Source: Carettochelys insculpta (taxonomy: Eukaryota; Chordata; Testudines; Carettochelyidae). From it: DNA of 64,000 nt. Position 1 is the first letter of the stretch; each line of letters begins with the position of its first letter. Both the position numbers and the translations under genes were made by a program. Below, in pieces: positions 43,285 through 55,316 of the stretch. A model generated the notes under the pieces. That model was not told the DNA's origin, searched no databases, and saw only the letters and a program-made list of their open reading frames with translations. The stretch covers positions 318,555,501-318,619,500 of the forward strand of contig NC_134137.1 of assembly GCF_033958435.1 (NCBI RefSeq), in the 5' to 3' direction.

Positions 43285-45645
43285 AGGCCCTGGTTCTCAT
43301 GGGAGACTTTAATCATCCAGACATTTGTTGGGAGACCAATACAGCAGCACACAGACAATCCAGGAAGTTTTTGGAGAATGTTGGGGATAACTTCTTGGTA
43401 CAAGTGCTGAAGGAACTGACCGGGGCCGTGCGCAACTTGACATGCTGCTCACAAACAGGGAAGAACTAGTAGAAGAAATAGAAGTGGGAGGGAACCTGGG
43501 CTGCAGCGACCATGAGATCGTAGATTTCAGAATCCGGACGAAAGGAAGAAAGGTGAGCAGTAACATACAGACCCTTGATTTCAGAAAAGCAGACTGACTC
43601 CCTAAGAGACTGGATGAGCAGGATCCCTTGGGAAACGAAGATGAAGGGGAAAAGAGTTGAAGAGAACTGGGAGTATTTTAAAGAAGTCTTACTGAAGGCA
43701 CAGGAACAAACAATCCCACTGCATAGTAAGAAATGCAAAAGTGGTGGGCAACCGGCTTGGCTTAACAGGGAAATCCTTAGTCAGATTAAATTAAAAAAGG
43801 ATGCATACAAGAAATGGAAACATGGACAGTTGACTAAGGAGGAGTATAAACATATGGCTGGAGAATGCCGGGCAGTAATCAGGAAAGCGAAAGCACAATT
43901 GGAACTGCAGCTGGCAAGGGATGTGAAGAGTAACAAGAAGAGTTTCTACAGGCATGTGAACAATAAACAGGTTATCAGAGAAGGTGTGGGGCTATTACTG
44001 GATGAGGGAGGAAACCTAGTGACAGATGATGCAGGAAAAGCTGAAGTACTCAATGCTTTTTTTGCCTCAGTCTTCACGGACAAAGTCAACTTCCCCATGA
44101 CGGTTCTAGATGATGCAGTATGGGAAGGGGGAGGGCAGCCATCTGTGGGGAAGGAACAAGTTCTGAGCTATCTAGAAAATCTAGATGTGCACAAGTCCAT
44201 GAGTCTGGATTTAATGCACCTCAGGGAACTGAGGGAATTGGCACAGGTCATTGCTGAAACTTTGGCCATTATTCTTGAACACTCTTGGAGACTGGGGGAG
44301 ATACCGGATGACTGGAAGAAGGCAAATGTAGTGCCCACCTTTAAAAGAGGAAAGAAGGACAATCCAGGGAACTATAGACTGTCAGCCTTACCTCAATCCC
44401 TGGGAAAATAATGGAGGGAATCCTCAAGGAATCCATTTTGAAGCACTTGGAAGAGGGGAAAGTGATCAAAAGTAGCCAACATGGATTCACCAGGGGCAAG
44501 TCCTGCCTGACCAGTCTGATTAGCTTCTATGACAAGGTAGCAAGCTCTGTGGAGATGGGGAAGTCAGTGGATGTGATATACCTTGACATCAGCAAGGCTT
44601 TTGATAAGGTCTCCCACAACATTCTTGCCCATAAATTAAGGAAATATGGATTGGATCCTTGGACTATAAGATGGTAGAAAGCTGGCTTGATGGTCGGGCC
44701 CAACAGGTGGTGGTCAATGGCTCAATATCTGGATGGCGGTCTGTTTCAAGCAGAGTGCCGCAAGGCTTGGATCAGGGGCTGGTGTTATTCAACATCTTTA
44801 TTAATGACCTGGATGAGGGACTGGGTTGCACCCTGAGCAAGTTTGCGAATGACACAAAACTAGGGGGAGAGGTAGATACGTTGGAGGGTAGAGGGAGAAT
44901 CCAGCGTGACCTGGATGAATTGGAGGACTGGGCCAAGAAAAATCTGATGCAGGTCAATAAGGAGAAGTGTAGAGTCCTGCACCTGGGGCAGAAGAATCCC
45001 AAACATTGTTACAGGCTGGGGACTGACTGGCTCAGCAGCAGCACGATGGAAAGGGACCTAGGGGTTATGGTGGATGAAAGGCTGGATATGAGTAAACAGT
45101 GTGCCCTTGTAGCCAAGAAAGCTAACCACATACTGGGGTGCATTAGGAGGAGCATTTCGAGCAGATCTAGAGAAGTAGTTATTCCTCTTTATTCGGCACT
45201 CATGGGGCCACGTCTGGAATATTGTGTCCAGTTTTGGGCCCCCCAGTATAAAAAGGATGTGGATTTGCTGGAGCAGGTTCAGCGAAGGGCAACAAAAATG
45301 ATTAAGGGGCTGGAGCACAAGACCTATGAGGATAGGCTGAGGGATTTGGGCTTGTTTAGTTTACAGGAGAGAAGATTTAGAGGTGATTTAATAGCAGCCT
45401 TCAACTTCCTGAAGGGGAGCTCTAAAAAGGAGGGTGAGAAACTGTTCTCAGTGGTGTCAGATGGCAGAACAAGGAGTAATGGTCTGAAGTTGAAGAGGGA
45501 AAGGTGTAGGTTAGATATTAGGAAAAACTACTTCACCAGGTGGGTGGTGAAGCATTGGAATGCGTTGCCTAGAGAGGTGGAGGATTCTCCATCCCTTGAG
45601 GTTTTTAAGTCCCGGCTGGACAAGGTCCTGGCTGGGATGACTTAG
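43285..45645 (+). pseudogene. CR1 ORF2 remnant (endonuclease C-terminus, reverse transcriptase)
   Basis: It opens with [15 protein letters not shown], holding the GDFN block of the AP-like endonuclease, then GCSDHEIVDFRI with the SDH catalytic block. The frame breaks near 43430 and 43600. The linker and RT begin in a long frame at 43575-44411 (IPDDWKKANVVPTFKRG). RT continues at 44411-44677 (SSQHGFTRGKSCLTSL, VDVIYLDISKAFDKV with the first catalytic Asp) and 44659-45645. The YxDD-equivalent reads KFANDTKLGG, so the first Asp of the pair is Asn, which would abolish polymerase activity. The C-terminal region (VPLYSALMGPRLEYC-like, HWNALPREVEDSPSLE) is intact to its stop. Two frameshifts and a few stops show it is dead. 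Confidence 0.93.
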
Positions 45646-45725
45646 TGGGGGTTGATCCTGCCTGAAGCAGGGGGCTGGACTAGATGACCTCCTGAGGTCC
45701 CTTCCAGCCCTGTGATTCTGTGCAC
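43285..45725 (+). mobile_element. 5'-truncated CR1 LINE
   Basis: The insertion starts in the middle of the endonuclease region and runs through reverse transcriptase to a typical CR1 3' end: ggctggactagatgacctcc, tgaggtcccttccag, then gattctgtg, one unit of the ATTCTRTG-type terminal repeat. 2.4 kb of the normal element is present. 5' truncation is usual for LINEs primed at their 3' end. Confidence 0.93.
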
Positions 45726-47157
45726 ATCTCATGTCCTGAATTATATAGGTACACCAGATCCCAGGAGCTGAAGTGTCAGAGAGAAATTCCACATTTAGTT
45801 ACAAATAAAAATGTACATAAGTTCCTAGATTTATACTGCCATATTATTTGGTATTTAGTTCTCTCCACTGCTGTAATTTTGTGAAGGAGGCATTACTTTT
45901 CATAAATTTAAGCTGTGATTCAACCTCTTGATTAAGTTAAAAACTCAGCTTTAAATATGGTGTGTGTTTATTGTATATAGGATGGGCAGAATTCAATTTA
46001 ATATACAATTGATAAGTTTTTACTAATGCTTAAATAAACATTGATATATCTTTACATTTTGTGGAAAATTACGGAAGTTGTCAGACAATGGCTAACTAAT
46101 GACAGAGCCTGAGATTGTAAAGCTTTATAACCTTTATAGTAGAAGCTGTCCAAAATTATATGTCAAAATGTTGACAGTAAATACCTGTAAATTCTATGTT
46201 CTCAAGCTGTATTTTTCTTATTTTGCTTACCTGTAAGGTTTTATTACTGCCAAGGAACATATTTTGTTGGTTGGTGCCCAGTGAAATCTACATTTACCAG
46301 TAACAATCTAGTCCTTCCAAACCTAATTATAGGTGAGAGTAGTCGCATTGCTTTCAATTCAGCCTGGAATCATCCATCATACTTGAGAGATGTCTTGTAG
46401 GTGTACCAAGACTAAATGAATGTAAATTTGGGAACAAAAAGATTCTAAGAAAAGAAATGGGAATTCCCGTAGAATACATTCCTCAGATCAGTTAAATACA
46501 GTAGTAGTCAGGCAGGCCCACAGTGAACATTTATATGCGTTTTTCTTGCTGACTGTAGAGATTACACTGATGAGGCAGCATCTGAGGGAAGCAGCATTTC
46601 ACTTTGTTGTATGCCATGGGATTTGGTACCATGAAGAATTGTGAGAAACATGATGGGTCCAATAGTGACCCTGCAGGTAAATTTTGTCCTGTTGCGAATA
46701 AATAAAATCACACAGAGGAGAAAATTACTCAAACAAGTGTAATCATTACACAAGATAGATTTCATTTTATCAAATCCATATGAAAATTTACCCATGAGTG
46801 TGATTTTATTTAGGTTTGTCCTCTTTTTAAGGAACAGGAAGTATTTGCTTCAGATTACAAGCATGTTTTTACAGCCCTTGGAGGTGCAGAAAGCAAATAC
46901 ACTTCTTGTGACCACAGTAGTAAGAGTTAAATGTGAAAAAAGTATTTCCTGCCTTACAGAGAATTTGAGTCAGCTGCCATTTACCAGCTGAAGCAAGTAG
47001 ACTGTCAACAGAAGTATGGAAGATAAATAGAAAACCAATCTAAAAATCTGAAAGACCTATTAAAGCTCTCTCACTGACCATCTCAGTTCTACAACTGTGT
47101 ATCACATCTACTGCTAAAAGGACAGCCACAGCTTTACTGCTCATATCTGTCAGTTCT
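45726..47157. other. AT-rich intergenic sequence, no feature recognised
   Basis: No coding family, inverted ends or tandem repeats seen. Confidence 0.6.
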
Positions 47158-47627
47158 AGTAACAGAGAGGAAGCCGTGCTAATCTATACACTATCAAAAC
47201 AAAAAGCAGTCAAGTAGCGCTTTAAAGAGTAGCAAAATAGTTTATTAGGTGAGCTTTCATGGGACAGACCCACTTCTTCAGACCATAGCCAGACCAGAAC
47301 AGACTCAATATTTAAGGCACAGAGAACCAAAAACAGTAAGCAAGGAGGACAAATCAGAAAAAGATAATCAAGGTGAGCAAATCAGAGAGTGGAGGGGTGG
47401 GAGGGAAGGTCAAGAATTAGATTGAGCCAAGTATGCAGATGAGCCCCTGTAGTGACTCAGAAAGTTCCCATCACAATTTAAATCATGTGTTAATGTGCCA
47501 AATTTGAATATAAAAGCCAGCTCGGCTGCTTCTCTTTCCAGAACTGTGCGATAATTCTTCTTCAGTAACACACATACCTTTAGGCCATTGACAGAATGCC
47601 CCATTCCATTAAAATGTTGACTAACTG
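47158..47627 (-). pseudogene. 3' end of a Penelope-like element: C-terminal remnant and tail
   Basis: On the minus strand a 64-codon frame (47604-47410) reads MGHSVNGLKVCVLLKK, then AFIFKFGTLTHDLN and GSSAYLAQSNS before a stop. The same segment follows the GIY-YIG region in the element at 60556. After the stop comes the family A tail with ggtctgaagaagtgggtctg, tcccatgaaag and the end gattagcacggcttcctctc. Only the last 470 bases of the element are present. Confidence 0.85.
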
Positions 47628-47723
47628 GTTTGTGGATCTGGAGTGTTTAGTGGAGAAGCAGCCTAAGTGTTTTTGTTTGCTTACTGTTTTCACTTCAGTG
47701 TGGGGTGTGTATGTGTGTGTGTA

Positions 47724-47850
47724 TCAGAGTGGTAGCCATGTTAGTCTGTGTCCATAAAAACAAGGAGAAGTCCTGTGGCACTTTGTACACTAACAGATAT
47801 TTTGAAGCATAAGATTTCATGGGCAGAGATCTGCTTTGTCAGATGCATGT
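47724..47850 (-). repeat. PLE-type 3' tail, family B
   Basis: On the minus strand: tgcatctgacaaagcagatc, tgcccatgaaatcttatgc, agtgtacaaagtgccacagg, and cacagactaacatggctacc. The order of blocks is that of the family A tail. The small stem has diverged here. An adjoining gtgtgtatgtgtgtgtgt patch (47701-47722) marks the boundary. Confidence 0.65.
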
Positions 47851-50513
47851 GTGTATAGTTTTCAGGAGGAAAAAAAGTAATTGAAAAGAAAAGAAAGAGA
47901 GGCAAAAATAAAAATAAATATTATCCCTTGTATGCTGTAGGAGGTTATTTAAACACAGCCATTTTTTCTGTAGCCAGTACAGAAAGCATGTTAATTTATC
48001 CTAACCTTTTAAGAGGAAAAAGTTATTTTAAATTTGTCATCATTGCAACTGACTTTTTGATCCACTCAAATTTTAAGGAAAAGTTGCCGACCATGGAAAT
48101 TCTCTGCCCCACAGTTGAATTTTTTGCCAAAAGCTATAATAATTAGTTCCAATTGTTTTAAGGGTCACATAAGCAAAAGTCACTTTAATGGTGACTCAAG
48201 ATTACAAGAGAAAAAGCTAAACATGAGAAAACGGTATCAAAGCTATTTCCCTAGGTACTTTGAGTTGCAAAATGATACTCTACATTTGTACTCTGCTTAG
48301 GGTTGTAACAATATGTTTATTCAAATTGTTGAGTAGTTTTGATCTGTTTAATCAAAAGTATTTCAAGGAGTAAAATGAAATGCCTCTCTCCTGTAGCCTA
48401 CCGCTGTAATTAACATCAGCAGAGTCTGTCCGTTTAATAGCAAGGAGGCCTCTGTGAGGGTGTTCTCTGAACTTTTATTAGGGCTGGCTAGAACCTAGAA
48501 TTTCCGTTTCATGGGACATTCCAAACTTTCAACAACAAAGTTGCTCATTGGAACATTTTGTAATTGTGAAGTACCCTGAGCAATGGGGTGGGGTGTCCAA
48601 ATATTTTGTTTTGAAAAACTGGAATGACATTCATTTAGAATTTTTCAAAATTAAATTGATGGGACTTCCTCAAGCTTCCCAGAGCTCTGGCTGAGGGTTG
48701 CCAGGTGTCCTGTTTTCAACCAGGTGTTAACAGATGCTGGCAGATCCAGTCAGCACTACCAAGAGGTTCATTAAAAGCCTGGTCAGCAGTAGAGCAGGGG
48801 CCCAAGGCTAAGACAGGTTTCCTACACAGCCCTATGGGGCTCCTGGAAGAGGCTGTCAAGTCCCTGTAGCTCCAAGCTCAGGGCAAATCCACTCACTGTC
48901 TGTGCATGAATTGAAATGTTGCTTATTGGGTTCACCGTATTTCGCACACTTCATACAAATAATCTCAGCCTTACATGAGTTTGCTTTCCTTAACGGGGAG
49001 GTCAGGAAAATGAGTTTCTCTTGTTATTTAAAAGTCATTTGAGTTAGTGAGAGAGATTTCAGATACAGAAAAATGTTTGCTTTTCTTGCAGAAGAATCCC
49101 TAGAGGGCTAAGTCTGGAGAAGAAATCTCTGTAAAATTCTTCCTTGTGGAGTTTCCCCACATTGTTTCCTTCGCTCCCTGTCAGAAGACTTGGGTACTGT
49201 AGGTTCTCCAAATGTAGTAATGTCCTGTGCTGCTTATACCTAGGGCCCCCAGCATCCATGGGCAGTTGCCAGCTACAGTAACCCCAGTCTCTTGGCCTCC
49301 CACCTCTTGCTCTGCCTCCTGACCTCAGGGATCCCACCTTCCTTGCCTTTGCCTCATACTCTAAAGCTCCAGCTAGCCGTGCCACTCCATCCACCTGCTC
49401 CCCTGGCAGCCTACCTGCCCTGACCCTGCCCTGCTCCCCCCAACATCTCCAACCCTTCAGCTGTGAGCACAGCTCCCCCTGTGGTGTGGCTGCCCCCCTT
49501 CCTGACAGAAGATGGAGGGTGATGGTGCTTGGGCTGTGTAAGTCGTAAAAAACCCTAAGAATGGTCCTGCAGGAAGGGATTCACTTCATAATCATTTTGG
49601 ACCATTGCAAAATATCCTCCCAAAGACTAGACAGTAGTCCAGCACAGTGGACTGTGGGCTGGAGAATCAGGACTCATGAGGCTGCTGAAGCCCTACAGAG
49701 GAAAGATGGACCATACATAGAATCAGTTAAGAACATGGAAGTGCAGAAAGCAAGCCAGGACTCCAGTACAATGTACACAGATGAGCAGGGCTGGATTCAA
49801 CCATCAAATAGCCACTCCAAGCCATGTCACAAGGCAACCATCCAAGCTCCACTCTGACCCAGGGGTGGTACATGGTGATGTGCAAGGGATCACTTGCACC
49901 CCCAGCGCATGCCCCCCCTCATCATCAGCGCCACATTTCACCATTTCTGGTGAGCGTGGAGGAGGTCCCATCCCTCCTCTAGAGCAGCATATGATGGATT
50001 ATGTAGTAATAATCTGTAGATCTAGCAGGTCCTACAACATAACAGTTGCTAAAAGGAACACATAGCAACCTGCATGTAATGTGGAGGAAAAAGCACAGTT
50101 GGCAGCAGGAAGGGTTTGGAAGAAGCAGGGGGGGCTAGGCTTGTGAGTACTGGGCTGGACTGATAGCTGCAACTGTAACTAGTATTCCAAAGTCTCCAGA
50201 AACGATTTTATTAGTAAAGAGCCAGACCAGGTTTCACTTAGTATTCTTGGAGTACTCAGTATGTGGTACATGAAACAGTAAGGGCAGAGCTGCAAAGGCA
50301 TCTGATCCCACCTTCTGCATAGGAAGACCACTTGAACACTAACAGAGTAACTATACCAAATATTTTAACAACTAAAAACAGTATTCTCCACTTGATACTT
50401 ACATGTAATCCAGACATCACTGCTAATGGGTGTTGCCAGAGAATATTAAGATCATAAGAGCCACCACTCTGGGAAATGCTAATTGTCCATTTAGCCCAGT
50501 ATCTTGACTCCTA
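47851..50513. other. Intergenic sequence, no feature recognised
   Basis: A long stretch without a recognisable gene or repeat. 49150-49530 is C-rich and gives unsupported frames on both strands. No splice-flanked conserved exon was seen. Confidence 0.5.
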
Positions 50514-50797
50514 TGCTACAGCTAGACTAGAGCAATCCATTGACAGAAGTTTCCGTTGGAAGATATCTTCTAACTAAATTTCTGTCAACAGATTGCAGCC
50601 AGATACCAAAGCAGATCGCTGTTTCAATCATCTCTGTCGACAGATAGTGGCCAGACTGCTCAGCCACTCTCTTGACAGAATGGGCCCCAGAACTCCATCA
50701 TGCTATGTCAAATGGCCAGCAATCCCTTCTGGGAGTGCCAGTGAGGCGCACCCTTAAAGGGCATCTCCCGATGCCCATTCTCTGCCCATGCTGAGGC

Positions 50798-52366
50798 TTG
50801 CCTCCCTCCATGGGAGACAGCACAGTTTCTACAACAGGGCTCCCTCACTTTTTGAGAGGGACACAGCACTTTCTGTATAGCTATGGTGCCAGAGCAGCCC
50901 CCTGGCTTGCACTTCCCCACCCAGAGGTGCTACAGCATCTGCTGCACATCCACATGGCTGTCCTTCTCGTCCTCAGGGAAGGTGACCCTGGCACCACCTT
51001 CAACGAGCACACCCTTGCTACCATACGGGGCCACTTGTACTTACCTCCTCCCCCAGATGCTCAGGCAGATCTGGAGGCACAGCACCAATTCTCATTGGTG
51101 GGATGTTTCATCATGGGTCAGTGGGATTACCATCACTGGCTCCAGAACTGCTGTCTGCAAAATGAAAAAGGACACCTTTCTGGAACTCTGAGGCCCGCTA
51201 TCCCTGTGGAGAGGCAGGTCGCTCTCTCTCTATGGAAACTCGCCACTCCCAACAGTTACTGTTCCTTTGGGAACCAGTTTGGCATGGGAACGTCCACCCT
51301 CAGGACCATCCTCATGGCAGTAAGGCACACTTGGGATGCAGGCCCTGCATGGGGTAGGGGATGTTTCCTGTCCAAGGTGGGACCTCGGGGAGAAGGGTTG
51401 GAGGTATGGGAGGGAAGCCCCACCCCCAGGGGACGGTACCATCCCACCTTCACACAGACATGCTGCTGGGGAGGCAGCCTCACATGGGGCCACCCAGTGA
51501 GCTTGGGTAGGAGGGCAAGGAAGCGGGGCATGGGAGGCAACTGGGCCAAGGGGCTTCCTCCATCAGTCCCTCATGTGTATGTTTGGTCCCCTCCCCTTGC
51601 AGATCACACAGCAATCAACAGACTTCTGCTTTAGAGGGTCATCCATGGGGCAGACATGGATGGGGCCATAGCTGGATTCACCAACCAGGGGTTCCCCAAC
51701 TACTTTGGGGTGACCAATGGGACCATCATCCCCATCCATGCCCTGGACCACAGTGCGGCCAAGTTAATCAATCAAAAAGGATATTTCTCCATCATGATGC
51801 AGGCCATGGTTAACCACCATGGGCAGTTCCTTGACATTTAGGTTGGGTGGTCAGGCCAGCCACATGACACACAGGTGTTCCACAACTCTGGCCTGTGCCA
51901 GATGATGGAGACAGGCACCTTCATCCCCTGTTGGGAGCTGGCAGTCGGGGATGTGCACATGTCACTCTGCATTGTGGGGAAGGCTGCCTACTCCCTCATG
52001 CCCTGGCTTATGAAGCCACACACTGGGCAGCTGGACCTGAATCAAGTACTCTTCAATGCCCAACTCACCTAGGCCTGAATGCAGACTGAGAGCACCTTTG
52101 GTCACCTGAAGGAATGCTTCAGGTGGCTCCTCACCTGCCTGGACATAGGGGAGCCCAATGCCCCCCACGTAGTGGTGGCATGTTGTACCCTCCACAACAT
52201 TGTGGAGGGGAGGGAGAAGCCTTCCTCCTGGGGTTCGGCAGCAGATGCTGGCAGTGGCTATGAGCAGCTGGGCACACCTCCAATCTGTGAAGCCCATAGG
52301 GATGGGCTGCAGATCCATGAGGCCCTAAGGGAGAGCTTCTCCTGCAGCCATGAAAGACCCTCCTGA
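50798..52366 (+). pseudogene. PIF/Harbinger DDE transposase remnant (copy 2)
   Basis: The N-terminal part (to about 51318) reads FIMGQWDYHHWLQN and AIPVERQVALSLWKLATP, then FGMGTSTL, matching exon 1 of copy 1. It ends at atggcagtaagg where a donor would be. An acceptor-like ccccttgcag precedes 51602. The nuclease part (51656-52366) stays in one frame: GFPNYFGVTNGTIIPI, INQKGYFSIMMQAMV, GQPHDTQVFHNSG, VGKAAYSLMPWL and TESTFGHLKECFRWL. The first catalytic Asp is Asn (VTNGT) and the second is Lys (VGKAA); only the Glu remains. Stops lie at 51839, 52070 and 52076. It is clearly more decayed than copy 1. C-terminus (HVVVACCTLHNIVEG) is intact. Confidence 0.88.
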
Positions 52367-52599
52367 GGGCACCCCCAGCAGGGACCTCAGGCCTGCAGCT
52401 CAACCCCATCTCCACCACAACCCCTCCCTTCACCCTCTCACCACTTGCTGACTCCTTCTCAATAAAGAGGGACAAAAGGGGGGTGGTCAAATAACATTAC
52501 TTCTTCAGCAAAGAAACTTTTTAAAAAATAAACAGTATAATAAAAAACTATTTACATACAGTGTGAAAACAGTGAACTGCCTGGTGACACTTGCAGCAT

Positions 52600-53266
52600 G
52601 CCCCATCTGCGCCCACCCTCCACGCCCTAGGATGTGTGATGCATGGGTTAATTGCCCATGTGACTCTCCAACAGCTCTGGGGATGCTGTGGAGATGGTCT
52701 GACTGGAGGGGCCTGAGTCCAGGGCGATGACCAGGGTACTACCTCTGGCCTTGAACCCTGTGTCCACCTGTGGTTCCAGTTGGGGGTGGGTCATGGATGC
52801 TGCTGGTCCTCCTGGGGCTCTGGCTGCAGGTGCGGAGGTGTAGCCTCCTCTCCTGTGTTGACAGGGGACATTGGTGGGGAGATGTCACCTCCTCCCAGAG
52901 CTTGTGCAGCTCCCAATATTAAGGACAGGTGGTGGGTCCTACACCTGATCTCCACATGGTGTTTTGGGCCCGGGTGTAACCCTGGCAGAGCTCTTTAATT
53001 TTCACACCCACTTGTTCCATGGTGCGGGTGGGGTGGCCCTATGCTGTCAGGATGGTGGCCAGCCAGGTATATGTGAGGGCAATCCTCCACTTTGCTGAGT
53101 GGTCAAGGAGGGTATCTTCCTCAGCCCACAAGCCCAGTAAGTCCTGGACCTCAGGCCCAGTCCAGGAGGGGGCCCAACATTTCATGCCCAGGGATGGCTC
53201 CTGGGATGCCTCCATCTGTTTCCTAGAGGGCCCCGTGGGTTTGCAGGGTGCCTGGTTCTCAGCCAT
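52600..53266 (-). pseudogene. Myb/SANT-like partner gene remnant (copy 2)
   Basis: From 53266 the frame reads MAENQAPCKPT, then SWTGPEVQDLLGLWAEED (first helix of the trihelix domain) and continues to a TAG at 53039. Past it, the same strand gives HPTRTMEQVGVKIKELCQGY and TTCP-YWELHKLWEE with a second stop inside. Block order is that of the gene at 8245. Beyond about 52880 only proline-rich text remains. Two nonsense changes and no clear exon 2. Confidence 0.8.
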
Positions 53267-53680
53267 CTTTCAGGAATCAGCAGGAAGGAGTGGCTGTGAG
53301 GGTATGGGGACAAGCAGCTTGTGGCTCTGCTGCTTCCACACTCTCAGCTTCCGGCCATGGGGTTTCTGGGGCTCGCTGCAACTTTAAGAATGTCCAGAGG
53401 CAGGATCCATAGAGCGCTAATTGCTGTGGACAGGACAATCCCCAGGGCAGCTGTGTGGCACCCTCTAGGCCTTTTCTAGTGACAGAGGGCCCCCTGGAAT
53501 GTCCAGACTAGCTTGTTGCCAACAGAGCACTGTCAAGAGAGGTGTTCTGTCTCCTGGGGGAATGGCAGAATGCTTTCAACAAAAGTGCTGTGTTCTGTCA
53601 ATTTGCTGTTGACAGAACACCTTGGTAATGGGGATGCTGCATGGGTTTTGTCAACAAAACTATCTAGTGTAGATGTAGCC

Positions 53681-55021
53681 CAAAGTGGAGAGTACAAGAA
53701 CTTCAGGGGAATGTACAAATCAAAGCAGTTGGAGGTATCCATGCTTTTCTTCTCTTATCTCCTCCTTTGTCTTCCATTTAAGATTTGCTCTTAAGATAAA
53801 GAAATATGCCACAAAACATGGGGACTGTTGAAATCAGATTTAAACCATGCTGTAAATTAACTATAAAGTAGTACTGGGAACATCCGTAACAGGAAAATAT
53901 TCCATCACTGTTGCTTAACTGAAATCCTTAGAGAATTTCTATGTTTTTTTCTCACTTCTCTTTACATAAGAGCCAGGGTTTTTAGCATCACATGGTTTAA
54001 CAGGAATTCTCATAACTGAAGTACTTAAAGAAACATTGGCTTTTGAAATGCCGTAAGTATAATACATTCTCTTTTTAGTCAAATTGTTTATACACTATCT
54101 TCTCACAGTGAATGTCATTGTGACTTAAAAAAAATAAGAGCTTGATTGAGCAAGGAGCTCCACACAAATGAATTTCTGCACCCACACAGATCTCCACCCT
54201 CGAAAGCGTGTTATACAGGAACTCAATGTGCCTACACTGAAGAGCGATTAAGAAGACAATGAAACAGATACAAGCTGAAGAATAGGGTGAAGTATACAAA
54301 GGTTTCTTGAGAGAATCTATTCTCACAGGATACCTTGCTCAATTTGGTAGGCAGGATAATTTGATAGTTTAGATTCATTATAGATAACCAGATTAACTTT
54401 TAGGTGCCCATTAAAACACACCTTCTGAATACTTCCAATTTTTCACTTACTGAAAAGTTCTATAGAAACACATAGGCATGAAGCTAATAGAGTTTTATAG
54501 ACATTACTGTAAAACTATTTCCTGCTAAGTTTTAAATCATCCTGCAGAACTAAAGCAAGTGTATAATTTTCAACTAAATCCTATAGGATGTTTTAAAAAT
54601 ACACATCTGGACTGATCCTTGGCAGAGTGCCCATTCAGGGACCATGTTGGAAGCACCAGCATTCAGCTCCAGTTGCCCGCCCTCATAGGCAGCACCTAGC
54701 CCCCTCTCATGAGAAGACCATGAGCATAGGTCTGTAGAATCTGGAGGAGCAGGGTTGACCGTGCAGCCAATGGCTCAAGAGAAATTGGTTCCCCTTTCAA
54801 AGTGCTGTTTCCCTCCAGCCGTGGGCTGCACAATCACCCCCTATTCCTCCTCCAGAGTCCTTCTGCCATCACTTTCATCGCTATCATACCTGTGCCTCTT
54901 GCCTGCTTCTCTGAGGCTGTGGCTAGTTGTTTGTTTGTACATGCAGATATTCTTAGGTCTGACATTTGTAACTCAGGGATGGCCTACATGTTCAATGACA
55001 CTTTTCTCTGAACTGGTTTAT
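53681..55021. other. AT-rich intergenic sequence, no feature recognised
   Basis: Nothing codable or repetitive was recognised. Confidence 0.55.
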
Positions 55022-55316
55022 GGGCACATCTACACTTAGTGGGAGATCAACCTGGCCAGGGTCAATCTTTCAGGGTTTGATTCACGTACCTAGTGGAGAC
55101 ATGTGAAATCAAACTACCAGGGTTCAACAGTCAACCCTTGTACTCCTCTTTCTCATGAGGAATAAGGGAAGTTGATGGGAAAGATTTTCCAGTCAACCTC
55201 CCTCAGTGAGGACAAACCGATAAGTCAATAGTAGATATGTCGATTTCAGCTGTGCAACTGCCCTACCTGGAAATGCGTATCTAGGATCAACTTCAAGGTC
55301 TAGTGTAGACCTGCCC
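55022..55316. mobile_element. Short Harbinger-type MITE
   Basis: It begins GGGCACATCTACACTTAGTG and its other strand begins GGGCAGGTCTACACTAGACC. The 295-bp body has gggttcaacagtcaaccc and gtcaacctccctcag words not shared with the other MITEs, so it is a separate family with similar ends. No clear 3-bp duplication. Confidence 0.65.

Larger units (their letters stand above)
50514..53680 (+). mobile_element. Older two-gene PIF/Harbinger transposon (copy 2)
   Basis: The left end is TGCTACAGCTAGACTAGAGC and the right end, on the other strand, GGCTACATCTACACTAGATAG. The 3167-bp element holds a transposase remnant on + and a Myb/SANT-like remnant on -, converging as in copy 1. Its terminal 200 bp on each side match the two arms of the MITEs at 19071-19497 and 34613-35031 (for example cagaacac-agcacttttgttg and ggcagaatg near 53560, gcagatcgctgtttcaatca near 50612). 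It is therefore a decayed relative of the element that gave rise to those MITEs. CTA and CAA at the borders may be a mutated 3-bp duplication. Confidence 0.85.

Noticed and set aside
47878..50500. Host exons in the gene-poor stretch
   Set aside because: Frames at 49059-49394 and 49561-49857 have no conserved family and no paired splice sites.
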